From Mannheimia glucosida (lineage in GTDB: Bacteria; Pseudomonadota; Gammaproteobacteria; Enterobacterales; Pasteurellaceae), in the NCBI RefSeq assembly GCF_046267875.1, contig NZ_CP176502.1, positions 2,299,904-2,363,903 on the forward strand: a stretch of 64,000 nt of DNA, in the 5' to 3' direction. The notes beneath the pieces were generated by a model that was given only the letters and a program-made list of their open reading frames with translations, had not been told where the DNA came from and ran no database searches. A program made the position numbers and the translations under genes. Positions 1 to 8,065 of this stretch are shown here, piece after piece. Numbering within the stretch: position 1 is the first letter of the stretch; the number at the start of each line of letters is the position of its first letter.

Positions 1-1578
1 AATAATCTCGATGTTTATTTAAAAACGGACGAAGAATTAGTTCACGCAGTGCGTAATGTCTCGTTTTCGATTGAAAAAGGGCAAACTCTTGCGATTGTGG
101 GGGAATCCGGCTCGGGTAAATCCGTTACTTCAATGGCAATTATGCAGTTATTGCCTAAAAATATCGTCTCATTCGGTGAACGTTCAAGCATCATTTTTGA
201 AGAGCAAAACCTGCTTACGCTGTCTGAAAAAGCAATGCAAGCAGTTCGAGGCGATCGCATCGGTATGATTTTCCAAGAGCCAATGACCTCGCTGAACCCT
301 TATATGCCGATTGGCAAGCAGGTTGCCGAGGCGGTTCAAACCCATAATCCGCAAATCAGCAATACCGAAGCGGAAAAAATGGTATTGGAAACTTTGCAAA
401 AAGTAAAAATTCCCGATGCGGAAAAGAAAATGATCTGCTATCCGCACGAATTTTCCGGAGGTCAGCTCCAACGAATTATGATTGCTATGGCAATTATCAA
501 TAAACCCGATTTGTTGATTGCCGATGAGCCAACCACTGCCCTTGATGTGACAACCCAAGCAGAAATTTTGGATTTAATGCACGACTTACAGCGTGATATG
601 GGAATGGCGATTATCTTAATTTCCCACGATTTACGCTTGGTGCATAAATACAGTGACTTAGTCTGCGTAATGCAAAACGGCGAAATTATTGAACGTGGCG
701 AAACAGAAAGCGTGTTCACGAATCCACAGCACCCTTATACGATGGAGCTACTTACCCCGATTCCGACCAACCTAAAAGGGGAATTACCGCCAAATGCGCC
801 AACCTTGATTCAAGGCGAAAACATTGAGGTGGATTATATTTTAAAACGCTCGCTATTCGGCAAGCCGAAAAAGGTGTTTAATGCGTTAAAAGATATTTCA
901 TTGCACTTGAAAACCGGCGAAACGCTCGGCATTGTAGGCGAATCCGGTTCAGGAAAATCTACCCTTGGGCGTGCGATTATGCAGATTTTGGATTATCGCG
1001 GCAATATTACGTTTGCAGGTAAGAATATGGCTAATCTGAATAAAGCCGAACGTCAAGCCCTGAAAAAAGATATGCAAATGGTGTTCCAAGACCCGTTCAA
1101 CTCGCTTTCACCTCGCTTAACGGTAGGGGAAATTATTGCCGAAGGCTTAACCGTACATTGCCCTCAAATGAGCAAAGCCGAACGCCGAGAGAAAGTAATG
1201 AAAATGTTGGAAGAGGTCAATCTCAACCCTGCAATGATTAACCGCTATCCGCACGAATTTTCGGGCGGACAACGCCAACGGATTGCAATTGCCCGAGCCA
1301 TTATTTTAGAGCCAAAATTTGTATTGCTTGATGAGCCGACCTCCGCACTCGACCGCTCTACCCAAATCACTGTAATTGAATTGCTTAACCGCTTACAGAA
1401 AAAATACGGCTTAAGTTATATTTTCATCAGCCACGATTTAGCGGTAATTAAAGCACTCAGCGACCGAGTGATTGTAATGAGCCAAGGTGAGATTATCGAA
1501 AGCGGTGATGTAGCACAAATTTTTGAAAATCCACAACAAGAGTACACCAAGCGGTTAATTTTGGCCTCTAATTTGTAA
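1..1578 (+). CDS. yejF: YejF-like peptide ABC transporter ATPase (5' end cut by window)
   Basis: This is a double-ATPase subunit of an oligopeptide importer of the Yej/Opp/Dpp class; it powers peptide uptake from the cytoplasmic face of the inner membrane. The frame is already open at base 1 (525 residues visible), so the true start lies just outside the window; the first in-frame GTG at 49 is internal. Two complete nucleotide-binding domains are seen: Walker A GESGSGKS near residues 34 and 314, signatures FSGGQLQR and FSGGQRQR, and Walker B segments ADEPTTALD and DEPTSALD. Two fused ATPase halves and a length near 530 are typical of YejF, while DppD/DppF are separate proteins. The partner genes (yejABE) would lie upstream. 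Substrate assignment is by family. Confidence 0.85.
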   Translation, partial: NNLDVYLKTDEELVHAVRNVSFSIEKGQTLAIVGESGSGKSVTSMAIMQLLPKNIVSFGERSSIIFEEQNLLTLSEKAMQAVRGDRIGMIFQEPMTSLNPYMPIGKQVAEAVQTHNPQISNTEAEKMVLETLQKVKIPDAEKKMICYPHEFSGGQLQRIMIAMAIINKPDLLIADEPTTALDVTTQAEILDLMHDLQRDMGMAIILISHDLRLVHKYSDLVCVMQNGEIIERGETESVFTNPQHPYTMELLTPIPTNLKGELPPNAPTLIQGENIEVDYILKRSLFGKPKKVFNALKDISLHLKTGETLGIVGESGSGKSTLGRAIMQILDYRGNITFAGKNMANLNKAERQALKKDMQMVFQDPFNSLSPRLTVGEIIAEGLTVHCPQMSKAERREKVMKMLEEVNLNPAMINRYPHEFSGGQRQRIAIARAIILEPKFVLLDEPTSALDRSTQITVIELLNRLQKKYGLSYIFISHDLAVIKALSDRVIVMSQGEIIESGDVAQIFENPQQEYTKRLILASNL

Positions 1579-1588
1579 CTCCTTCCAA

Positions 1589-1624
1589 AAGGTCTTATTC
1601 TACTAAAGAATAAGACCTTATCAT
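1589..1624 (+). terminator. Terminator after yejF
   Basis: A perfect 12-bp inverted repeat (AAGGTCTTATTC / GAATAAGACCTT, 7-nt loop) begins 10 bases after the yejF stop and runs into ATCATTTTA. It is a plausible intrinsic terminator. Confidence 0.7.
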
Positions 1625-1758
1625 TTTATGCTAACAAAACATTATAATTCTCATATTTTATTTCAATTTTTTAAAAAAATATGGAACTTTATATAAAGCT
1701 CTCTTTCTAAATAATATGTTATCTGAACTAAGATAATGTATTATTTAAAGGAGAATAT

Positions 1759-2154
1759 ATGAAAAAATTGATGATATTCGCAACAACTGCCATGATTGTA
1801 AGCAATTTAGCCCATGCAGCAGGTGAACAAAGTGATGCAAGAGAAGCTCATGAAAGCACCGTAAAGACTTCAACAGTTAAGTATAGCTGCCAAAGCGGCA
1901 AAAAATTAAATGTGAAGTACGGCTTCAATAAACAAGGCATTCCAACCTATGCAGAGGCGAAATTAAATGGCAAAACACGTTTTATGCCAATAAATCTAAA
2001 TACAACTAATGCAAGTGGTACAAGCTTTGGAGACGAAAATAATTTCAGTCTTTACGGTGATGCAATGGAATTTGCCAGCCACCGAAAAGCATCAGTAAAT
2101 ATCCAAAGTCCTGCAAGTGAAATTTTATATAAAGGTTGCACACCTCAAAAATAG
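1759..2154 (+). CDS. Secreted ACP / MliC-like protein (adhesin complex protein family)
   Basis: A 131-residue exported protein with a clear signal peptide (cleavage after AHA, about residue 20), preceded by the ribosome site AAGGAG. The mature part resembles, from memory, Neisseria adhesin complex protein (ACP): TVKYSCQSGKKLNVKYGFNK, then a short GKTRFMPINL strand, and KGCTPQK at the end. The two cysteines (about 44 and 127) would form the disulfide of this eight-stranded barrel. In Neisseria the protein is a surface-exposed adhesin and C-type lysozyme inhibitor; the same role here is inference. It stands alone, with a terminator before it and a convergent heme receptor after it. Confidence 0.6.
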   Translation: MKKLMIFATTAMIVSNLAHAAGEQSDAREAHESTVKTSTVKYSCQSGKKLNVKYGFNKQGIPTYAEAKLNGKTRFMPINLNTTNASGTSFGDENNFSLYGDAMEFASHRKASVNIQSPASEILYKGCTPQK

Positions 2155-2238
2155 AATGAGTCCGCTCTGATAAGTGGCTTTTTAATAGCTGTTTATTGCA
2201 GGTAGAAAAGCATTTTGTTTTTTATCTACTATCCAGAA

Positions 2239-2296
2239 ACAAGCGGTTAAATTTGTTTAATTTTTTACAAAAAATGTGCCAAAATTAACCGCTTGT
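2239..2296. repeat. Inverted pair of DNA uptake signals
   Basis: ACAAGCGGTTA at 2239-2249 and its reverse complement TAACCGCTTGT at 2286-2296 face each other between two convergent genes. The pair can fold into a hairpin with an AT-rich loop and probably serves both as uptake signal and as bidirectional terminator. Confidence 0.7.
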
Positions 2297-2353
2297 TTAT
2301 TACTATCAAGAAATAAGTACGTAAAAGTTAGTTCTTACATTTAATACTTATCT

Positions 2354-4513
2354 CTAAAATTTAAACTCCACTGATGCCATTGCATAGCGTTCTGGCGCAA
2401 GATAACGATTCAAACCTTCAGCTGTTACGCTGTTTGCAACTCCGGGGCTGGTCATTCCAATAGTTCTTAAACTATCCCAACTCCAATATTTTTTATTAAA
2501 GAGATTATAAACCCCAACTTTAACAATCGCTCTTTCCCCAAACTTTTTGTGTGCAACTAAGTCAAATACGGTCGCTGAATTACTTAAGTATGGGTAAGTG
2601 GTTAATGATTTATCGTAACTTAAATAACCAGTATTGGCTAAAATAGCATACTGTTGTGCATATTTTGCTTTTTTGCCTTGTGTATATGTACCGTTTAAAT
2701 GCACTGCCCAGTCATTATTGGCTGCTCGATAACCTATACCAAATAAGGCTTTTAACGGCTGAACTGTGAGTAAATCAGCACCATCATTGCGTTTGCCACG
2801 AGCATAGCCAAATCCGCCATTAAGCTCAAAGCCTTGTGGAATTGCATTCCACGCTGTATTTAAGTCTAAAGTTCCGTTAATATCAACTCCTTTGATTTTA
2901 GCTCGGTTGACATTTTGCGATTGGTAAATATTGTTACCAATAGTGGCAAGATCAATCAGATTTCTATAGTGGGTATGGTAAGCGGTTACGCTCAAGTTGC
3001 CTAATGAACCATTACCTACCAGTGAAATTTCATTACCTAAGCTTGTTTCCGGTTTTAAGTTGGTATTTGCTAAGAAAGTTTGGCTTGCTCCACGCCCTTG
3101 AACTTCACGGTTAAAGAACATTTCACTTGCGGTAGGTGTTCTAAAACCACGGCTGAGTTTATAACCGATTTGCCATACAGGAGAGAGCTGATAATTTAAA
3201 CCAATATCTCCTGCCCAATTGTTAAAGGTTTTATCTGACAAACTATTATCATCAGAATGTAATTTCGACTGCTCATATCGAGCATTTAAATGAGCAGATA
3301 GATTTTGTGTCAGTAAAATAGAGTCGCCCATCAAAATATGGAAAGACTTGTTTTTTGCCGGAGACTGCATATTTTGATCGGTTGGTGTAATACCTGCTGT
3401 ATAGGTTTGCATATTAAAACTGAAATCAGATACACCATAGCCTAATTCCGTTGACAATTTATGTTCGGTATTACCTAGATCAACAGGCTTGAATGTAACA
3501 CCTAAGCTACCTTCAACATTTTTAGTATTAAAAGCCCGTTTGGTATTATCTGTTTTTGTACCACGGGCAATAGTGATTTGATCGTTAATACCTGAAATTT
3601 CAGTATCCTGTTTGGTTACCGCAACTTTAATATTTTCAAGAATACTGTTTTTTGGAGTGTATAAATAAGTAACGCCATAAGTTTCAATTTCCTGCACATC
3701 AAAAAAATCACGTAATGTGACGGTAGAATAAGAAAGCTCTTGACCGGCGTTTTTACTGCGTTGCTTAGAAGTTTTTAATTCAAGGCGATTTTCATCATTC
3801 CATTTTAGCCCTAATTTTGCCAAGTAGCTGTATTGATTATTTTTGTAAGGATTTGGTAAACCACGACCACTTCCCATAATATCCGGACCTTTAGACGTTG
3901 TTTGTGTTTCGTGTCCTTGACGGTGGCTATACATAACCAAAGCATCCGCATATTGACCATCCGCAGCAATACCTGCCGTCTCAATATTCTCTTTATTTTG
4001 ACCGTTATAGGTATATTTCAACATCCCACCAAATTGGCGACCTTTCATTAAAATATCACTTACGGTTTTAGTTTTATAGTTCACAGAGCCGCCTAATGCC
4101 CCATTGCCTACTTTTGTGCTTGAGCCTTTTTCAATGGTTACATCGCTCATTAATTCAGTATCGATTTCAGGGCGAGATTTATTGTAGTAACTATAGCGAC
4201 TAAAGGTGGCATAGTTATTTGATGCTGCTTGCGATATGCCATCAACTGTTACTGCCACTTGATTGCCTTCAACACCACGGATATTAAACCCTTGTGGGCC
4301 AAAGCGACCTGTTTGCGGAACGCCCATATCGGTGCTATAACGTACTAAATCTTCATTGCTCATCACCGCTTGCTGTTTAAGTAGGTTCTCCTGCTGCTCA
4401 TTTACTTCAATAGTATCTAGTTCAATGCTACTAATCTTTGTTTCTTGAGCTAAGGAGAGTTGAGAAATAAAGGGAGTAATCGCTATTGCTAATACAGTTT
4501 GCTTTATTTGCAT
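2354..4513 (-). CDS. TonB-dependent heme/hemoglobin-type outer-membrane receptor
   Basis: A 719-residue outer-membrane receptor. It has a signal peptide (cleavage near residue 22, SLA/QE), a TonB-box-like segment ELDTIEV, a plug domain (about residues 40-150, with GFNIRGVEGNQVAVTVDGIS) and a beta barrel ending in the expected C-terminal phenylalanine (EFKF). The stretch RGFRTPTASEMFF followed by NTNLKPETS (about residue 485) corresponds to the FRAP/NPNL region conserved in heme and hemoglobin receptors. It is divergent from hmuTUV with a palindromic Fur site between, so a heme receptor feeding that importer is the natural reading. Whether it takes free heme, hemoglobin or a complex cannot be read from sequence. 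Confidence 0.8.
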   Translation of the reverse strand: MQIKQTVLAIAITPFISQLSLAQETKISSIELDTIEVNEQQENLLKQQAVMSNEDLVRYSTDMGVPQTGRFGPQGFNIRGVEGNQVAVTVDGISQAASNNYATFSRYSYYNKSRPEIDTELMSDVTIEKGSSTKVGNGALGGSVNYKTKTVSDILMKGRQFGGMLKYTYNGQNKENIETAGIAADGQYADALVMYSHRQGHETQTTSKGPDIMGSGRGLPNPYKNNQYSYLAKLGLKWNDENRLELKTSKQRSKNAGQELSYSTVTLRDFFDVQEIETYGVTYLYTPKNSILENIKVAVTKQDTEISGINDQITIARGTKTDNTKRAFNTKNVEGSLGVTFKPVDLGNTEHKLSTELGYGVSDFSFNMQTYTAGITPTDQNMQSPAKNKSFHILMGDSILLTQNLSAHLNARYEQSKLHSDDNSLSDKTFNNWAGDIGLNYQLSPVWQIGYKLSRGFRTPTASEMFFNREVQGRGASQTFLANTNLKPETSLGNEISLVGNGSLGNLSVTAYHTHYRNLIDLATIGNNIYQSQNVNRAKIKGVDINGTLDLNTAWNAIPQGFELNGGFGYARGKRNDGADLLTVQPLKALFGIGYRAANNDWAVHLNGTYTQGKKAKYAQQYAILANTGYLSYDKSLTTYPYLSNSATVFDLVAHKKFGERAIVKVGVYNLFNKKYWSWDSLRTIGMTSPGVANSVTAEGLNRYLAPERYAMASVEFKF

Positions 4514-4591
4514 ATTTTAGATCCTCTAGTTAGTTTAATCCGTTTAATGTTAAAAAAATGTTAACACTATATCATTTTAATTGAAAATTGA

Positions 4592-4610
4592 AATAATAAT
4601 AATTATTATT
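4592..4610. promoter_or_regulatory. Fur box between heme receptor and hmuTUV
   Basis: AATAATAATAATTATTATT is a perfect 19-bp palindrome around one central base and matches the Fur consensus GATAATGATAATCATTATC in spacing and composition. It lies 32 bases upstream of the chosen hmuT start and 78 bases from the receptor start, so one site could repress both divergent units when iron is plentiful. Confidence 0.75.
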
Positions 4611-4642
4611 TAAGTTTAGCTAAAAATCAAATGGAGTATAAA

Positions 4643-5497
4643 ATGAGAACCTTACTTTTTTCTTTCATTGCCCTATCAATGTGTTTAAATACCACAAAGG
4701 CGGCAGAAAAAATTGTTTCAACTGCGGGCTATGCTTCCGAAATTGTCGCAGCACTAGGAAAAGCTGATAAGTTAGTCGGTGTGGATACCACTTCAGTTAA
4801 ACCTCAAACGATAATGGAGAAAAAACCTAAAATCGGTTATCGTCGCCAGCTTTCTGCTGAAGGTATTCTCTCTTTAACCCCAGATTTGATTATTTTAGCC
4901 CCTGATGCCGGCCCTAACGCAGTTATTGAGCAAATCAAAGCCAGCGGTATTCCATTACTTCACTTAGGAGAGAAACCAAGCTTAGCAGGGATTCGTGAGG
5001 ATATTCAGCAAATTGCTAAGGCGATTGGTGCAGAATCGGAGGTAAAACAATTAACAGAAACCATTCTGGCAGATGAAAAAAAATTAGCGGACATTCGTAG
5101 CCAACATTCTCCTGACAAAGAAGCCTTAGTGCTGATTGACACCGCATCGCAAGGCATCTTTGGGCTAGGGAAAAAGAGTGTAGGTGAGCATTTCTTAACC
5201 TTGTTAAATCTCAACAATAGTTTCAATGCCGAAGGCAATAAACCACTCTCCAACGAGGCTTTAGCCGCAAGTAAAGCAGATGTTATTCTATTAGCCTCCC
5301 GCAATCAGGCAAAAGAATCTGCAACAATCAGCAAATTAGCAGAATCCAGCCCACAATACGCCCAACTCACAAATACACAAGCGGGCAAAAAAGGCTGTGT
5401 TTTTGCAATCAATATTTTAGATGCCTTGAGCTTTGGGCCTTACACTGCTCAATATGCACACCAAATTCTCACCACTATTCAACCTTGTTTAAAATAA
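4643..5497 (+). CDS. hmuT: Heme ABC transporter periplasmic binding protein HmuT
   Basis: A 284-residue periplasmic heme-binding protein of the helical-backbone (TroA-like) class. It carries a signal peptide (MRTLLFSFIALSMCLN, cleavage near TKAA) followed by KIVSTAGYASEIVAALGKAD and VGVDTTS, the usual first lobe of HmuT/PhuT proteins. An ATG 12 bases upstream (4631) is open, but GGAG at 4634-4637 sits just ahead of the ATG at 4643, so I chose the latter. First gene of hmuTUV, downstream of the Fur box; it would hand heme from the outer-membrane receptor to the HmuUV permease. Confidence 0.85.
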   Translation: MRTLLFSFIALSMCLNTTKAAEKIVSTAGYASEIVAALGKADKLVGVDTTSVKPQTIMEKKPKIGYRRQLSAEGILSLTPDLIILAPDAGPNAVIEQIKASGIPLLHLGEKPSLAGIREDIQQIAKAIGAESEVKQLTETILADEKKLADIRSQHSPDKEALVLIDTASQGIFGLGKKSVGEHFLTLLNLNNSFNAEGNKPLSNEALAASKADVILLASRNQAKESATISKLAESSPQYAQLTNTQAGKKGCVFAINILDALSFGPYTAQYAHQILTTIQPCLK

Positions 5498-5507
5498 CGG
5501 ATACGCT

Positions 5508-6494
5508 TTGAAACTGCATTTAACCTTAATTTTCACTTTAATTATCAGCTTAGTGGTTTGTACCCATTTAGGGGCGATGTCATTACCCCTATCCGCTTGG
5601 CACTGCAACAATGCTGAATGCGAAAGTGCAGCCTATATTTTATGGCAAATCCGCCTGCCTCGATTACTAGGGGCATTATTCATCGGGGCAGCTCTCGCTA
5701 TTAGCGGAGCAACAATGCAAGGGCTGTTTCGCAATCCGTTAGTAGATCCGGGGATTATTGGTGTCTCTTCAGGTGCTGCATTGGCTGCGGCATTATATAT
5801 TGTGGTGATTCAGCCACTACTGCCGGAATCAATCAGCTATTATGCTCTACCTATTGCCGCCTTTTTAGGGGGCTGGCTGGTAACTTTTATGCTCTATTTA
5901 CTTTCTCAACGTAACGGGCAACTACATATCGCCATTATGCTATTAATTGGTATTGCTCTGGCTGCATTTAGCGGTGCTTTAACCGGCATACTGATTTACA
6001 TTGCCGATGATAACCAACTGCGCAGTTTAACCTTTTGGAGCATGGGATCTTTAGCCGGTATGAATTGGCAAATGGTGGCAATGATGGCTACCGTTGTCTT
6101 CATTTGTAGCCCGCTTATTTGGCGGGAACACCGTGCGTTAAACGCCTTAACATTAGGTGAAGAAGATGCACAATACATTGGTTTTGACATTGCAAAAGTC
6201 AAACGCCGTCTTGTATTTTACGTTGCCTTATTAACCGGCACAAGCGTTGCCTGTGTCGGCGCTATCGGCTTTGTCGGGCTGGTTATTCCACATTTAATGC
6301 GTTTACTGGGAGGCAGTAACCACCGCCATTTATTACTCAATAGTTTGGTTTGCGGTGCAATCTTATTAATGATTGCAGATACTCTTGCCAGAACCCTAGC
6401 CGCTCCGGCAGAAATCCCGATTGGTATTTTTACCGCCTTATTTGGTGCGCCATTCCTTGCAGGAATGGTATGGAAAAGTGGGAAACATATCTAA
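5508..6494 (+). CDS. hmuU: Heme ABC transporter permease HmuU
   Basis: A 328-residue FecCD/BtuC-type permease with many hydrophobic helices; it forms the inner-membrane channel of the heme importer. Family motifs include RLPRLLGALFIGAALAISGA, GATMQGLFRNPLVDPGIIGV and the C-terminal IPIGIFTALFGAPFLAGM segment that contacts the ATPase. The start is read as TTG at 5508, ten bases after the hmuT stop; no in-frame ATG fits and the ribosome site is weak (CGGA), suggesting translational coupling to hmuT. Its stop overlaps the hmuV start (TAATG). Confidence 0.87.
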   Translation: MKLHLTLIFTLIISLVVCTHLGAMSLPLSAWHCNNAECESAAYILWQIRLPRLLGALFIGAALAISGATMQGLFRNPLVDPGIIGVSSGAALAAALYIVVIQPLLPESISYYALPIAAFLGGWLVTFMLYLLSQRNGQLHIAIMLLIGIALAAFSGALTGILIYIADDNQLRSLTFWSMGSLAGMNWQMVAMMATVVFICSPLIWREHRALNALTLGEEDAQYIGFDIAKVKRRLVFYVALLTGTSVACVGAIGFVGLVIPHLMRLLGGSNHRHLLLNSLVCGAILLMIADTLARTLAAPAEIPIGIFTALFGAPFLAGMVWKSGKHI

Positions 6495-7300
6495 TGAGCA
6501 ATTTATTAACTTGCCAAAATTTAAGCATCGTTCATCAACAAAAAAAGTTGCTGGAGATTCAAGAAATTGCCTTTGAACAAGGAAAATTTACCGCTATCAT
6601 CGGTCCAAACGGAGCCGGCAAAACAACCTTACTCAAAGCCTTAAGCGGTAATAATGCACAAACTAACAGTGCCGTATTTTATCAACATCAATGCTTAACC
6701 AACTTAAACGGATATGCTCTGGCTCAAAAACGGGCAATGCTAAGCCAACAGAGCCAAATTGCCTTTCCCTTGAAAGTAGAAGAATTGGTACAACTCGGAA
6801 GAGAGCCATATCGCCAAAGTGAATTTGCAAAATTTAATGAAAAAATAACCGCTTGGGCTATGGAAACAATGTCTTTAACCGCATTAAAAGAAAGAAGTAG
6901 CACACAACTTTCCGGTGGAGAACAACATCGAGCACATATTGCCCGAGTGTTGGCTCAACTCGTTCCCGAACCGAATGCCGATTTAAGCGGAAGCTGGCTT
7001 TTGCTTGATGAACCCACCAACCATTTGGATATTCATCACCAATATCAGCTTTTCGCTTTACTACAAAAGCTGAAACAACAAGGCTTAACCATCATTGCGA
7101 TTTTGCACGATCCTGCATTGGCGATAAATCAAGCCGATCATATCTTAATGCTAAAAAATGGGGAAAAATTTGCTGAAATGTCCGCTAAAGCCGTTGCAGA
7201 AAGTTGTTTATTAGATGAGCTGTATGAAATGAAAATGGGCTGTCGCTATTGCCCTCACAGCGGGCAATATTATCTTTGCCCTGCATTAGCTGAAAGTTAG
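6494..7300 (+). CDS. hmuV: Heme ABC transporter ATPase HmuV
   Basis: A 268-residue ATPase of the heme importer. Walker A GPNGAGKTT is at about residue 37, signature LSGGEQHRAH at about 139 and Walker B LLLDEPTNHLD at about 172. The frame is open further upstream (to 6350), but that part overlaps hmuU; the ATG at 6494 overlaps the hmuU stop as TAATG and gives normal family length. The C-terminal tail is odd: CRYCPHSGQYYLCP puts three cysteines and a histidine in fourteen residues, which the ATPase fold does not need. Last gene of the Fur-linked operon. Confidence 0.87.
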   Translation: MSNLLTCQNLSIVHQQKKLLEIQEIAFEQGKFTAIIGPNGAGKTTLLKALSGNNAQTNSAVFYQHQCLTNLNGYALAQKRAMLSQQSQIAFPLKVEELVQLGREPYRQSEFAKFNEKITAWAMETMSLTALKERSSTQLSGGEQHRAHIARVLAQLVPEPNADLSGSWLLLDEPTNHLDIHHQYQLFALLQKLKQQGLTIIAILHDPALAINQADHILMLKNGEKFAEMSAKAVAESCLLDELYEMKMGCRYCPHSGQYYLCPALAES

Positions 7301-7315
7301 GGTGCGATGCACCCT
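7299..7315. terminator. Hairpin between convergent hmuV and purN
   Basis: AGGGTGC / GCACCCT with a three-base loop starts at the hmuV stop codon, followed by ATCGTTTAA. The T-run is short, so termination strength is uncertain; it could serve both converging genes. Confidence 0.45.
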
Positions 7316-7320
7316 ATCGT

Positions 7321-7959
7321 TTAATCTTCAGCATATCCACAAGCAGGCAGTAGTTTACCGTCTAAATACGCTTTGCCGTGCTGAGAAACTAATCTACCCG
7401 AACAGAACCACTCAATCACCAACGGATAATATCGATGTTCTTGCTCAACCACTCGAGCCATTACATCTTCAATCTCATCTTCAGGATAAATCGGCACTTT
7501 AGCTTGTAATACCACCGCACCCGCATCCACTTCTTCATTTACGAAATGAATGGTCGTGCCGTGTTCACTCTCCCCAGCCTCAATCGCTCTTTGATAAGTG
7601 TTTAGCCCCGGGTATTTAGGTAATAAGGAAGGGTGAATATTGAGTATTTTGCCAGCAAAACGTTGCGTAAATTCAGGCGTTAAAATTTTCATATAGCCGG
7701 CTAATACAATTAACTCAGCTCCTAACTGCTCAATTTGTTCGGCAATGGCAAGATCCATTTCCACATTGCTTTGGTAATCTTTACGAGAAAATACAAATGT
7801 TGGGATTCCCGCCTGTTTAGCTCGAATCAGCCCATAGGCATCTGCCTTATTGCAAATTACACCACAAATCTGACCGCTTGTATCCGCAGATTTTTGCGCA
7901 TCAATCATTGCTTGTAGGTTAGAACCATTCCCTGAAATTAAAACCACAAATTTTTTCAT
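7321..7959 (-). CDS. purN: Phosphoribosylglycinamide formyltransferase PurN
   Basis: This enzyme transfers a formyl group from 10-formyl-THF to GAR in purine synthesis, in the cytosol. The N-terminal VVLISGNGSNLQAM, the active-site NIHPSLLPKYPG (Asn and His of the catalytic triad) and VNEEVDAGAVVLQ (catalytic Asp) are all present. I chose the ATG at 7959, giving 212 residues as in E. coli and starting MKKFVVLISG; an upstream ATG at 7983 would add eight unrelated residues and has no better ribosome site. purM is not adjacent. Confidence 0.92.
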   Translation of the reverse strand: MKKFVVLISGNGSNLQAMIDAQKSADTSGQICGVICNKADAYGLIRAKQAGIPTFVFSRKDYQSNVEMDLAIAEQIEQLGAELIVLAGYMKILTPEFTQRFAGKILNIHPSLLPKYPGLNTYQRAIEAGESEHGTTIHFVNEEVDAGAVVLQAKVPIYPEDEIEDVMARVVEQEHRYYPLVIEWFCSGRLVSQHGKAYLDGKLLPACGYAED

Positions 7960-8019
7960 ATTACACACCGGCTGAATATTCATCGTTCTGGATATTATGC
8001 CTTGAATCTCAACATCAGT

Positions 8020-8056
8020 ACAGGAAAGAAAAAGGGCTTATTGGTTAAAATAAGCC
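8020..8056 (-). terminator. Terminator of the second TonB receptor
   Basis: Read on the minus strand, GGCTTATT, six bases of loop and AATAAGCC are followed by CTTTTTCTTTCC. It lies just beyond the stop of the receptor gene. Confidence 0.7.
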
Positions 8057-8065
8057 ACTTTCAAG

